A stretch of 64,000 bases of DNA, taken from NCBI GenBank assembly GCA_040387375.1, contig JAZKDW010000015.1:62001-126000 (forward strand). The letters are read 5' to 3'. Of this stretch, positions 17,758 through 25,673 are shown piece by piece. The stretch's first letter is position 1, and each line of letters starts with the position of its first letter. Below the pieces are notes generated by a model that was given only the letters and a program-made list of their open reading frames with translations, ran no database searches and was not told the DNA's origin. Made by a program: the position numbers and the translations under genes. This stretch comes from JAZKDW01 sp040387375. GTDB lineage: Bacteria > Pseudomonadota > Gammaproteobacteria > Burkholderiales > Burkholderiaceae_D.

Positions 17758-18768
17758 TCACACACTCTCCTGCCGCGGATCGCGTGAGAGCAACTTCACT
17801 ACCATATCGCGCGGCGAATCACCATCAAACAGAACGCCGGCGACTGCATTGGTAATCGGCATGTCAACATCGCACTCTTTCGCCAGCGCCCTGACTGCCT
17901 GTGCGCAGCGCACGCCTTCCGCAACATGACCCAGCTCGGTGACGATGGTGGCCAGCGGTTTGCCCTGGGCCAGGGCGAGGCCAACCTTGCGGTTGCGCGA
18001 CAGGTCGCCGGTACAGGTCAGTATCAGATCTCCTACACCGGCAAGACCCATGAAGGTTTCGTTCCGACCGCCCAATGCCATGCCCAGTCGCGATATTTCG
18101 ACCAGTCCACGGGTAATAAGCGCTGCGCGCGCATTGAGTCCGAGCCCAAGGCCATCGATGACCCCGGTTGCAATCGCCATGATGTTTTTTACCGCGCCGC
18201 CGACTTCCACGCCGATGACATCATCGGTGGTATAAACGCGGATGTTGCCACCATGGACAGCGTTGACGACACACTCGCGCAAACCAGGCGCCGCCGATGC
18301 AAAGGCGAGCGCGCAAGGCAAGCCGCGCGCCACTTCCTGGGCGAACGAAGGACCGGAAAGCACGCCTGATACGGCCCCTTCGCCGAGCACGGCGCGGGCA
18401 ATCTGGTGCGGCAACATCCCGGTGGCTTCCTCAAACCCCTTGCAAAGCCATACGAGATTAGGCACGCGGTGTGGCCGCAAGTCCTCCAGCAAAGGCCGCA
18501 ATCCGGCCACCGAGGTAGCCGCGATCAATAGCGTTTCAGCGCCGGTTCCCGCGCCTGCCGCATGCGCGACCGCGGCGCCGAAATCCGATGTGATCGTCAG
18601 GCTGTCGGGCAGCGCAAGGCCGGGAAGATAAGCCACGTTCTCGCGCCGTGTTGCCGCGTCGGCCATTAAATCCTGATTGCGTCCCCACAGAACGACGTTG
18701 TGCCGGTCCGCCAACGCAATGGCAAGTGCGGTGCCCCACGCCCCGGCCCCAAGAATGGAAATGTTCAT
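17758..18768 (-). CDS. gpsA: Glycerol-3-phosphate dehydrogenase [NAD(P)+]
   Basis: Reduces dihydroxyacetone phosphate to sn-glycerol 3-phosphate for phospholipid synthesis, in the cytoplasm. From the ATG at 18768 the protein is 336 aa. The dinucleotide-binding motif GAGAWG is at residues 7-12, followed by WLCKGFE, VLSGPSFAQEVARGLP and the VGGAVKNIMAIATG block that carries the catalytic Lys. The second half has the helical substrate domain. It sits downstream of an SH3-like gene and secB on the same strand, the common secB-gpsA neighbourhood of proteobacteria. Confidence 0.97.
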   Translation of the reverse strand: MNISILGAGAWGTALAIALADRHNVVLWGRNQDLMADAATRRENVAYLPGLALPDSLTITSDFGAAVAHAAGAGTGAETLLIAATSVAGLRPLLEDLRPHRVPNLVWLCKGFEEATGMLPHQIARAVLGEGAVSGVLSGPSFAQEVARGLPCALAFASAAPGLRECVVNAVHGGNIRVYTTDDVIGVEVGGAVKNIMAIATGVIDGLGLGLNARAALITRGLVEISRLGMALGGRNETFMGLAGVGDLILTCTGDLSRNRKVGLALAQGKPLATIVTELGHVAEGVRCAQAVRALAKECDVDMPITNAVAGVLFDGDSPRDMVVKLLSRDPRQESV

Positions 18769-18837
18769 GCGGCGGCTACACAAATGAAAAATGCTGACGG
18801 CCTGGTCATCATCATGCCCCGGCATTCGATGGCAGGC

Positions 18838-19290
18838 TTATTCACCCCATACCTCGTTTGCCTTCACATAACCGCTTTGACCATCGCGATGCCTGACCTT
18901 GATCCAGCCCGATGCCACCGGCTCAGCCAATTCGAGCAATACACCCTTGTCGACCGTGAATACCGCCGCGCCCGCGTCGTCTGCCGAAGCCCGTACGGTT
19001 GTGCCGGACGCATTGGCAATCAGCGTCCGTTTCGACGTCAGCGCTTTGCCTTCGATCCATGACAGATCGCCGCTGACGTCACGTACCTTGGTCCATTCAC
19101 CGTAGGTCAGCACCACCTCCACGGGCATGCCGCGCGGTGCAATAAAAACCCGGCGCCCTTTTTCGGATGGCGCATCGTACAGAATTGCCGGCGCCGCGCC
19201 GACCGACTTGAAATCAACCGCGTACGCCGCACCTGTCCCGGCCAGCGGCAACAGGAACGCCGCCAGCGATGTCAATTGTGAAAATTTCAT
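18838..19290 (-). CDS. Exported SH3-domain protein
   Basis: 150 aa with an N-terminal signal peptide (cleavage near AYA-VDF). Two bacterial SH3-like repeats follow: one containing APAILYDAPSEKGRRVFIAPRG and WTKVRDVSGDLSWIEGKAL (quoted in parts), the second containing GTTVRASADDAGAAVF and SGWIKVRHRDGQSGYV. Such domains bind cell-wall peptides or partner proteins in the periplasm. Located between secB and gpsA and probably co-transcribed with them. Confidence 0.85.
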   Translation of the reverse strand: MKFSQLTSLAAFLLPLAGTGAAYAVDFKSVGAAPAILYDAPSEKGRRVFIAPRGMPVEVVLTYGEWTKVRDVSGDLSWIEGKALTSKRTLIANASGTTVRASADDAGAAVFTVDKGVLLELAEPVASGWIKVRHRDGQSGYVKANEVWGE

Positions 19291-19390
19291 GGAGATCTCC
19301 GTCTGTACCTGTCGTTACGAACGTAACCCGCCCGCCGGCGTCGGCGCGGCACCGCTGAAGACCACCGCGATCCTGCAGAACAAGCGTCGA

Positions 19391-19885
19391 TCAGTGCTTG
19401 GCGGAGGAACCGTCCGGCATCACGATACCAGCATCGCCTTTCTGTTCTTGCGCGGCGAGCGCTTGCATGCGCTGCTGGTAAAACACCTCGAAATTAATCT
19501 CGGACAAATGCACGGGCGGAAATCCGGCACGGGTAATGATATCGGCAATATTCGCGCGCAAGTACGGATACACGATGTTCGGGCAACCGATTCCCAGAAG
19601 CGGATCGAGCTGCTCGGGCGGGATATTGCGCACTTCAAAAATGCCGGCTTGCTTGGCTTCGACCAGGAATGCAACCTTGTCCTTGACCTTTGCAGTCACG
19701 GTGATGGTCACGGTTGATTCAAAAATGCCGTCGGCCAGCGCTTCGGCGCCGACATCCACTGACACTTCCATTGCGGGAGCTTCCTGCTCCAGGAAAATCC
19801 CGGGTGAATTCGGCTGCTCAAGCGATACATCCTTCAGATAGACACGCTGAATCTGGAACACGGGCTGCAGGTTTTCGTCTGACAT
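19391..19885 (-). CDS. secB: Protein-export chaperone SecB
   Basis: Tetrameric cytoplasmic chaperone that keeps precursors unfolded and hands them to SecA. 164 aa with family blocks QRVYLKDVSLEQPNSP, VTVTAKVKD (here VTITVTAKVKDKVAFLVEAKQ), AGIFEVRNIP, GIGCPNIVYPYLR and ADIITRAGFPPVHL. It lies 78 bp beyond repeat copy A and downstream of grxC, matching the common rhodanese-grxC-secB-gpsA order. Confidence 0.98.
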   Translation of the reverse strand: MSDENLQPVFQIQRVYLKDVSLEQPNSPGIFLEQEAPAMEVSVDVGAEALADGIFESTVTITVTAKVKDKVAFLVEAKQAGIFEVRNIPPEQLDPLLGIGCPNIVYPYLRANIADIITRAGFPPVHLSEINFEVFYQQRMQALAAQEQKGDAGIVMPDGSSAKH

Positions 19886-19963
19886 GAAACACTTTCAAAA
19901 GATAAAAGAAGGGCGGAATGATTGCCGCCCGCTGAAATATTGTGGCTGCCTGCCAGCTATTGA

Positions 19964-20133
19964 GTACCCGGCTGGAATAAATTGTGAGTGTCTGCGGCCC
20001 TCGGCGGGCCCCCCTGACCGGCGTGCTGCGGCGTTGCCCGGCCCTTGCAGTGCTAGCACTGCGGCGGCCCGGGCGCCTTGCATCACATCCGGCCAGGACC
20101 ACATCCATCTCCCAATTTATTCCAGCCGGGTAC
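19964..20133 (+). repeat. Interspersed palindromic repeat, copy A (MITE-like, 170 bp)
   Basis: Termini GTACCCGGCTGGAATAAATT and its exact reverse complement form a perfect 20-bp inverted repeat; with the flanking TGA/TCA the match extends to 23 bp. The interior contains the 14-bp palindrome CAGTGCTAGCACTG. Compared with copies C and D it has a 14-bp extra segment in the left arm containing GGCGGGCCC. The right end abuts the grxC stop codon (TGA immediately followed by GTACCCG on the minus strand). It lies between grxC and secB. Confidence 0.93.
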
Positions 20134-20397
20134 TCAGGCGACTTGCAGCAAGCCGTCGAGTTTGCCCTGGCGGTCAAGCATGCTCAGGTCGTCAAAACCA
20201 CCGACATGCGTGTCGCCGATATAGATCTGCGGCACGGTACGGCGGCCGGTTTTTTGCATCATTTCCGCCTTCTGCTCCGGCTCCAGGTCGATGCGGATTT
20301 TTTCGATCACAGCGACGCCTTTTGCCTTTAAAAGCCGTTCGGCCATGATGCAATAAGGGCATACGGCAGTGCTATACATTACAACGCGTTCGGTCAT
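20134..20397 (-). CDS. grxC: Glutaredoxin 3
   Basis: Small GSH-dependent disulfide oxidoreductase, 87 aa. The CPYC redox centre is at residues 13-16, followed by the cis-Pro motif RTVPQIYIG and GGFDDL, which binds glutathione. The stop codon overlaps the boundary of repeat copy A. It lies 15 bp after the rhodanese gene. Confidence 0.97.
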   Translation of the reverse strand: MTERVVMYSTAVCPYCIMAERLLKAKGVAVIEKIRIDLEPEQKAEMMQKTGRRTVPQIYIGDTHVGGFDDLSMLDRQGKLDGLLQVA

Positions 20398-20412
20398 GAT
20401 GTTTTTCCTTCC

Positions 20413-20841
20413 CTATTTTGCCGTCGGCAAACCTTGAGCCTGCCAGGCGGCCAGACCGCCATTCAGACTGTATGCTTCGTTAAACCCGGCATTCTTGAGT
20501 TGTGTCGTCGCTCTCGACGATTGCACACCGGATCCGCATATCACGATGACAGACTTTGATTTGAATTTATCCAGCTCGCCGACCCGTTTTGGCAATTCCT
20601 TGAGCGGAATATTTTTCGCATCCCGGACATGGCCGGCGGCAAAAGCAGCGGGATCGCGTACATCGAGGATCACGGTTTTACCCTGGTTGATCATCTGCGT
20701 CGCCTGTAGCAGCGACACCTTGGTACCGCGTCTTTGCAGCGCCGGAAATAACAGTGCGCCACCTGAAACGAGCAGCAATCCGAACAGCCAAATGTTGTCA
20801 ATGATGAATTTCACAAGGTTCCAATGGTTTAAGTCAATCAC
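20413..20841 (-). CDS. Membrane-anchored rhodanese-like protein (YibN type)
   Basis: 142 aa. A single N-terminal membrane helix (about residues 13-35) is followed by a rhodanese domain with the DVRDPAAFAAGH motif and the catalytic Cys102 in CGSGVQSS. Rhodaneses transfer sulfane sulfur or act as cysteine-based phosphoryl/redox carriers; the substrate is unknown. First gene of the rhodanese-grxC-secB-gpsA run and divergent from gpmA, with about 100 bp between the starts. Confidence 0.92.
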   Translation of the reverse strand: MIDLNHWNLVKFIIDNIWLFGLLLVSGGALLFPALQRRGTKVSLLQATQMINQGKTVILDVRDPAAFAAGHVRDAKNIPLKELPKRVGELDKFKSKSVIVICGSGVQSSRATTQLKNAGFNEAYSLNGGLAAWQAQGLPTAK

Positions 20842-20942
20842 GACATTATAAAATAGAAGACGAATACAATCCGGAATCAGATTTCCAGCCTTCAGAAAAT
20901 CCCTGCCTACTCACCTTTTTTATTATTCTCAATTCAACCACC

Positions 20943-21689
20943 ATGTATAAAATCGTATTGATGCGCCACGGCGAATCCACCTGGAACCTCGACAATCGTT
21001 TCACCGGCTGGACCGATGTAGACCTGACCGAGAAAGGTGTTGCCGAAGCCAGGCATGCCGGAAAATTATTGCTGGAAGCCGGCATGACTTTCGATATTGC
21101 CTACACATCGGTATTAAAACGCGCCATCCGCACGCTATGGGTGACCCTCGATGAAATGGATCTGATGTGGCTGCCGGTGGTCCACAGCTGGCGTCTCAAT
21201 GAGCGCCATTACGGTGCGCTGCAGGGCTTGAACAAGGCGGAGACCGCGGCATTGTACGGTGACGAGCAAGTCCTGGTATGGCGCCGCAGCTACGATACAC
21301 CGCCCAATCCGCTCGATCCGCTCGATCCACGCGCATCTTACAACGACCCGCGGTATGCCACGCTCAAGCGTGAAGAAATCCCGCTGACCGAGTGTTTGAA
21401 AGATACGGTCGAGCGCGTCATGCCAGTCTGGAACGAGTCGATCGCACCTGCCATACGCGCCGGCAAACGCATCATCATCTCCGCGCACGGCAACAGCTTG
21501 CGGGCCTTGATCAAAATGCTGGATGGCATCAGCGATGAGAAAATCGTCGGGCTGAATGTGCCGAACGGCCAGCCGCTGGTGTATGAACTCGATGCCGACC
21601 TGAAGCCGATCAAGAGTTATTACCTGGGCGATCCTGCCGCCATCGAAGCGGCAATGAAAGCCGTCGCCAGCCAGGGTAAAGCGAAATAA
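20943..21689 (+). CDS. gpmA: 2,3-bisphosphoglycerate-dependent phosphoglycerate mutase
   Basis: Interconverts 3- and 2-phosphoglycerate in glycolysis and gluconeogenesis. 248 aa. The phosphohistidine motif is RHGES with His9; Glu87 lies in RLNERHYG and the second catalytic His182 in SAHGNSLRAL. All the cofactor-dependent family blocks are present. First of the gpmA-envC-ctpA run, 10 bp ahead of envC. Confidence 0.98.
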   Translation: MYKIVLMRHGESTWNLDNRFTGWTDVDLTEKGVAEARHAGKLLLEAGMTFDIAYTSVLKRAIRTLWVTLDEMDLMWLPVVHSWRLNERHYGALQGLNKAETAALYGDEQVLVWRRSYDTPPNPLDPLDPRASYNDPRYATLKREEIPLTECLKDTVERVMPVWNESIAPAIRAGKRIIISAHGNSLRALIKMLDGISDEKIVGLNVPNGQPLVYELDADLKPIKSYYLGDPAAIEAAMKAVASQGKAK

Positions 21690-21699
21690 CCAGCCGCCC

Positions 21700-23151
21700 A
21701 TGCCATCCAACAGTTGGGCTGAAAAAAAACGCCGGCTGCTGACCTGCGGGATTCCGATGACGATTGCATCGGGACCCGTGGTCGCGGCGTTGACTGCGAT
21801 CCTGCTGCTTTTATCGGCACCCGGGGCCGCATTCGGCGCTGCAACCGAACGCAGCAAGCAGAAGCAGGCGGCGGAATCGGAACGTGCGGCGCTGCGCCAG
21901 CAGCTCACTGCCCTCAAACGCGACATCAACCAGACTGAAGCGGCCAAGGACAGTGCCGCCGATGCGCTGGCGCGTTCTGAAACCGCGATTTCGAACGCCA
22001 ATCGCTCGCTGCGGGAACTCGCGGATGAACAGCAGCAGACCGCCGCCCGCATCGCCGGCTTATCCCAGGAGCACACCAGGCTGACTAAAGTAGTCGACGC
22101 ACAGAACCGGCAACTATCGAAGCTGCTGCGCGAACAATACGTCGCCGGCAATGAAGACCGGATCAAGCTTTTGCTATCCGGTGACAATCCGAACCGGATC
22201 AATCGCGACCTCCAATACTTGGGTTATGTATCGCAGGCGCAGGCCAGGATGATTGATTCACTGCGCGCCAACCTCGGCGCAATCGAAAAAAACAAGGCTG
22301 ACACCCAGAACGCTAAAGAGGAGCTGGACGAGATCGCGCAGGAAGAGCGCGACCAGAAAGCGATACTGGAAAAAGAGAAAACCAAACGCGCGGCCATGCT
22401 GTCGCAGTTGTCAGTGAAACTGGCCAGCCAGCGCAAGGAGGCCGGCAATATCGAGCTCGATGCGCAACGGCTCGGCGCACTGGTAGACAGACTGGCAAAA
22501 TTAATAATAGAACAACAAAAAGCCGATCTTGCCAAAGCGGCCAGTCGCCGGCAACAGGAAGCGCGTGCCCGCGCCGAACGGGCAAAGGCGGAGCAAAAGA
22601 GACAGGCATCGCAAGGGGGAAAACCGCCGATACGGTCGAGCGCCAAAACCCCGGCCAACCCGGATGCGATCGACGCGGACGAAAATCCTGCCGCGCAGAC
22701 GGCCCGTAATGAACTTGTACCGGCGCCTGAGGTCCAAACCCGTGGCCCAACGGTAGCTTTCAGCACCCTGCGCGGTCAGTTGCGCCTGCCGGTACAAGGA
22801 GAACTGACAGCCAGGTTCGGCACTGCGCGGGGCAATGGACCAAGCTGGAAAGGGCTATTCATCCGGGCTGCGGAAGGCGCAGAAGTGAAATCCGTCGCCG
22901 CCGGCCGGGTGGTTTTTGCCGAATGGCTGCGCGGCTTTGGCAATCTGATCATCGTCGATCATGGCAGCCAGTACATGACCATTTATGGCAACAATCAGTC
23001 AGTCCTCAGACATCCCGGAGATACCGTCAAGGCCGGCGATGTCATCGCCAGCGCAGGTAATAGCGGCGGCAATGAACAATCAGGTTTATACTTTGAAATG
23101 CGACATCATGGTCGCGCGTTTGACCCGCTCGGATGGGTAACTATTAGGTGA
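21700..23151 (+). CDS. envC: Murein hydrolase activator, EnvC type
   Basis: Periplasmic divisome protein that activates cell-separation amidases. 483 aa from the ATG at 21700; an ATG at 21757 directly before the signal peptide is an alternative. After the signal peptide (to about GAAFGA) come two long coiled-coil regions (about 50-290), an Ala/Lys/Arg-rich linker and a C-terminal LytM fold. The LytM domain is degenerate: the first zinc-ligand position reads WKGLFI and the HxH position reads YFEMRH, as in E. coli EnvC, so it should be an activator rather than a peptidase. It lies just ahead of ctpA, as in many betaproteobacteria. Confidence 0.92.
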   Translation: MPSNSWAEKKRRLLTCGIPMTIASGPVVAALTAILLLLSAPGAAFGAATERSKQKQAAESERAALRQQLTALKRDINQTEAAKDSAADALARSETAISNANRSLRELADEQQQTAARIAGLSQEHTRLTKVVDAQNRQLSKLLREQYVAGNEDRIKLLLSGDNPNRINRDLQYLGYVSQAQARMIDSLRANLGAIEKNKADTQNAKEELDEIAQEERDQKAILEKEKTKRAAMLSQLSVKLASQRKEAGNIELDAQRLGALVDRLAKLIIEQQKADLAKAASRRQQEARARAERAKAEQKRQASQGGKPPIRSSAKTPANPDAIDADENPAAQTARNELVPAPEVQTRGPTVAFSTLRGQLRLPVQGELTARFGTARGNGPSWKGLFIRAAEGAEVKSVAAGRVVFAEWLRGFGNLIIVDHGSQYMTIYGNNQSVLRHPGDTVKAGDVIASAGNSGGNEQSGLYFEMRHHGRAFDPLGWVTIR

Positions 23152-23154
23152 TAC

Positions 23155-24612
23155 ATGGGCAGCAAATTCAAGAACTTCGGTCTTATCAGTCTGGGCATGA
23201 TCGCCGGCATCGCCGGTTCCATGCAATTCGATGCGCTGGCACAGAAAAATGCGGGCAATCCGCTGCCTATCGACGAACTGCGGCAACTGGCAGATGTATT
23301 CGGGCTGATCAAATCCGACTACGTGGAAACCGTCGAGGATAAAAAGCTGTTGACCGAAGCGATTTCGGGCATGGTGGCCTCACTCGATCCGCACTCGGCC
23401 TATCTCGACAAAAAAGCGTTCAAGGAATTGCGGGAAGGCACGCAAGGGAAATTTGTTGGCCTCGGCATCGAAGTCGGCATGGAAGACGGCTACGTCAAAG
23501 TCATTTCGCCGATTGAAGATTCGCCCGCCTACCGCGCCGGCCTGAAGGCAGGCGACCTGATTACGCGCCTCGACAGCACGCCGGTCAAGGGAATGACGCT
23601 GGATGAAGCCGTCAAGAAGATGCGCGGAGAGCCCAATACCAAGATTACGCTGACGATTGCCCGCAAGGATGAAGACCGGCCGCTCATCATCACGATCGTG
23701 CGCCAGGAAATCCGCGTGCAGAGCGTCAAATCCAAGGTGCTCGAACCAGGTTATGCATGGCTGCGAGTATCGCAGTTCCAGGAGCCGACCGTCGACGACA
23801 TGGCCAAGAAAATCGCCGCAATCTATGCCCAGGACCCGAATCTGAAAGGCCTGGTGCTGGATCTGCGTAACGATCCGGGCGGTGTCTTGCCAGGCGCAAT
23901 TGGCGTGTCTGCCGCATTCCTGCCCAAGGATGTGGTGGTGGTATCGACCAATGGCCAGTTGCCCGACTCCAAACAGACCTTCTATGCGCGGCGCGAATAT
24001 TACAGTTCCCGTGTAGCCGGCGACCCGTTGGCCAAGCTGCCGGAGGGGATCAAGAAAGTCAAGATGGTGGTGCTGGTCAATACCGGTTCCGCTTCGGCAT
24101 CTGAAATCGTTGCCGGCGCCCTGCAGGATTACAAGCGGGCGACCATCATGGGCACCCAAACCTTCGGCAAGGGTTCGGTACAGACAATCCGCCAGATCTC
24201 GGCAGACACTGCAGTGAAACTGACGACCGCCCGTTATTACACACCTAACGGCCGTTCGATCCAGGCCAAAGGCATCGTGCCTGACCTGATGGTGGATGAG
24301 AATGCGGATGGCGACGGCATGAACGGCATGCGTCTGCGTGAAAGCGATCTGACCAAACACCTGTCCAACGACAAGGAAGCGGAGTCGGCAGCCAAAAACA
24401 AGATCGATGAACTCGAAGAAGCCCAACGTCTGGCCGCGCTTGAGAAAAAACGCAAGCCGCTTGAGTTCGGCGGCAAGGATGACTTCCAGCTGGCGCAGGC
24501 GATCAATCACCTGAAAGGCTTGCCGGTGCAGTTGTCCAAGGCCAAGGTCGAAAGCAAGAAAGAGCCAAGCATCAACGACAATAACGACAAGAAGAATGGT
24601 GACAAGAAATAA
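23155..24612 (+). CDS. ctpA: Carboxy-terminal processing peptidase, S41 family
   Basis: Periplasmic serine protease that trims or degrades envelope proteins from the C terminus. 485 aa. The N-terminal hydrophobic export segment is followed by a PDZ domain (GIEVGMEDGYVKVISPIED region, about 100-175) and the S41 core with the Ser/Lys dyad: Ser in the GSASASEIVAGAL motif (near 312) and Lys in TFGKGSVQT (near 338). The C-terminal tail is charged, Lys/Glu-rich and ends in several Lys. It starts three bases after envC and a strong terminator follows. Confidence 0.95.
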   Translation: MGSKFKNFGLISLGMIAGIAGSMQFDALAQKNAGNPLPIDELRQLADVFGLIKSDYVETVEDKKLLTEAISGMVASLDPHSAYLDKKAFKELREGTQGKFVGLGIEVGMEDGYVKVISPIEDSPAYRAGLKAGDLITRLDSTPVKGMTLDEAVKKMRGEPNTKITLTIARKDEDRPLIITIVRQEIRVQSVKSKVLEPGYAWLRVSQFQEPTVDDMAKKIAAIYAQDPNLKGLVLDLRNDPGGVLPGAIGVSAAFLPKDVVVVSTNGQLPDSKQTFYARREYYSSRVAGDPLAKLPEGIKKVKMVVLVNTGSASASEIVAGALQDYKRATIMGTQTFGKGSVQTIRQISADTAVKLTTARYYTPNGRSIQAKGIVPDLMVDENADGDGMNGMRLRESDLTKHLSNDKEAESAAKNKIDELEEAQRLAALEKKRKPLEFGGKDDFQLAQAINHLKGLPVQLSKAKVESKKEPSINDNNDKKNGDKK

Positions 24613-24646
24613 TCGTCACTCACGTTATTTGACTCATGCCTCATCG

Positions 24647-24670
24647 GGCCGCAGCAATGCGGCCTTTTTT
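24647..24670 (+). terminator. Rho-independent terminator after ctpA
   Basis: GGCCGCA, a GCAA tetraloop and TGCGGCC form a perfect 7-bp GC-rich stem directly followed by six T. A second, similar T-run follows about 20 bp later. Confidence 0.9.
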
Positions 24671-24713
24671 GCGTCGACCTTTTTTGCGTCAATTTTTTTT
24701 ACGGTATCATTCC

Positions 24714-25460
24714 ATGAACGATCACCAACTGCTGCGCTACTCGCGCCACATACTGCTCGATGACATCGGCATCGAAGGCCAGCAGAAATTGCTGGACTCA
24801 CATGCGCTGATCATCGGCGCCGGCGGACTGGGATCGCCAGTCGCCTACTATCTGGCATCGGCCGGCCTCGGCAATATCACGCTGGTGGACAACGACAACG
24901 TCGACCTCACCAATCTGCAGCGGCAGATCCTGCACACCACGAAGCGCATCGGCCAATCAAAAGCGGAATCGGGCAAAAAGACACTGGCCGGGATCAATCC
25001 CGAAATCAATATCATTGCACTGAACGAACGCGCCGAGGGCGCCCGCCTTGATGAGCTGGTCCGGCAAGCGGATGTGGTACTCGATTGCAGCGACAACTTC
25101 GCCACACGCCACGCGATCAATCGTGCCTGCGTCGCATTGGGGGTGCCGCTGGTGTCGGGCGCGGCAATCCGCTTCGACGGCCAGATTTCGGTATTCGATC
25201 CCCGTAGCGGCGACATGCCTTGTTATGCCTGCCTGTTCCCGCCGGATCAGCAATTCGACGAAGAGCAGTGCGCTACCATGGGCGTGTTCGCGCCGCTGGT
25301 AGGCATCATCGGCACGATGCAGGCGGCGGAGGCGCTGAAATTGCTTGCCGGCGCAGGCGAATCGCTGGCCGGACGACTGCTGCTGCTGGACGCACGGAGC
25401 ATGGAATGGACCAGCATCAAGGTAGCGCGCAATGCCGCATGCCTGGTCTGCGGGAAGTAG
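24714..25460 (+). CDS. moeB: MoeB/ThiF family adenylyltransferase
   Basis: Activates the C terminus of a ubiquitin-like sulfur carrier (MoaD or ThiS) by adenylation, for molybdopterin or thiamine synthesis. The ATG at 24714 gives 248 aa. The nucleotide-binding motif GAGGLGSP is near residue 40, with DNDNVDLTNLQRQ following. Two CxxC pairs (CYAC and the C-terminal CLVC) form the structural zinc site. Sequence alone does not settle MoeB versus ThiF. It lies after the ctpA terminator, so it may have its own promoter. Confidence 0.92.
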   Translation: MNDHQLLRYSRHILLDDIGIEGQQKLLDSHALIIGAGGLGSPVAYYLASAGLGNITLVDNDNVDLTNLQRQILHTTKRIGQSKAESGKKTLAGINPEINIIALNERAEGARLDELVRQADVVLDCSDNFATRHAINRACVALGVPLVSGAAIRFDGQISVFDPRSGDMPCYACLFPPDQQFDEEQCATMGVFAPLVGIIGTMQAAEALKLLAGAGESLAGRLLLLDARSMEWTSIKVARNAACLVCGK

Positions 25461-25465
25461 AACTT

Positions 25466-25667
25466 AGCTGAACTTTATCCATTCATGCGGCGTAGCTGAG
25501 CGTATCGGTCAAGCGGTCGGCATGAAGACATCGTGATGCAAGCTCAGTATGGATTCCCGCTTTCGCGGGAATCCATAACCCGCCAGCACGGGGAGAACGT
25601 CCATATCCCCCAAGCTCCGCTTTATCGATTCGCTCTGTCATGCGACCTGAATGGATAAAGTCGAGCT
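25466..25667. repeat. Palindromic intergenic element with central 13-bp hairpin
   Basis: The ends form a 20-bp inverted repeat with 18 matches: AGCTGAACTTTATCCATTCA at 25466-25485 and the complement at 25648-25667. In the middle, TATGGATTCCCGC and GCGGGAATCCATA (25548-25577) make a perfect 13-bp stem with a TTTC loop. The GGATTCCCGC/GCGGGAATCC core is a common intergenic palindrome in proteobacteria, comparable to the Neisseria dRS3 core. It fills the space between convergent moeB and the oligomer hydrolase gene, so it could also act as a transcription barrier. Confidence 0.75.
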
Positions 25668-25673
25668 TGGAAC

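Noticed and set aside
19984..20348. Open frames reading MSVCGP... across repeat copies A and C
   Set aside because: The frames follow the interspersed repeat sequence itself, differ between copies by insertions that change the reading frame, and have no ribosome sites. They are by-products of the palindromic repeat.
22501..22797. Minus-strand open frames inside envC and many other long antisense frames
   Set aside because: They mirror the codon bias of the real gene on the other strand, lack ribosome sites, and match no family.
22800..23140. EnvC LytM domain as a broken peptidase
   Set aside because: Loss of zinc ligands is the normal state of EnvC-type activators, so it is not a sign of decay.
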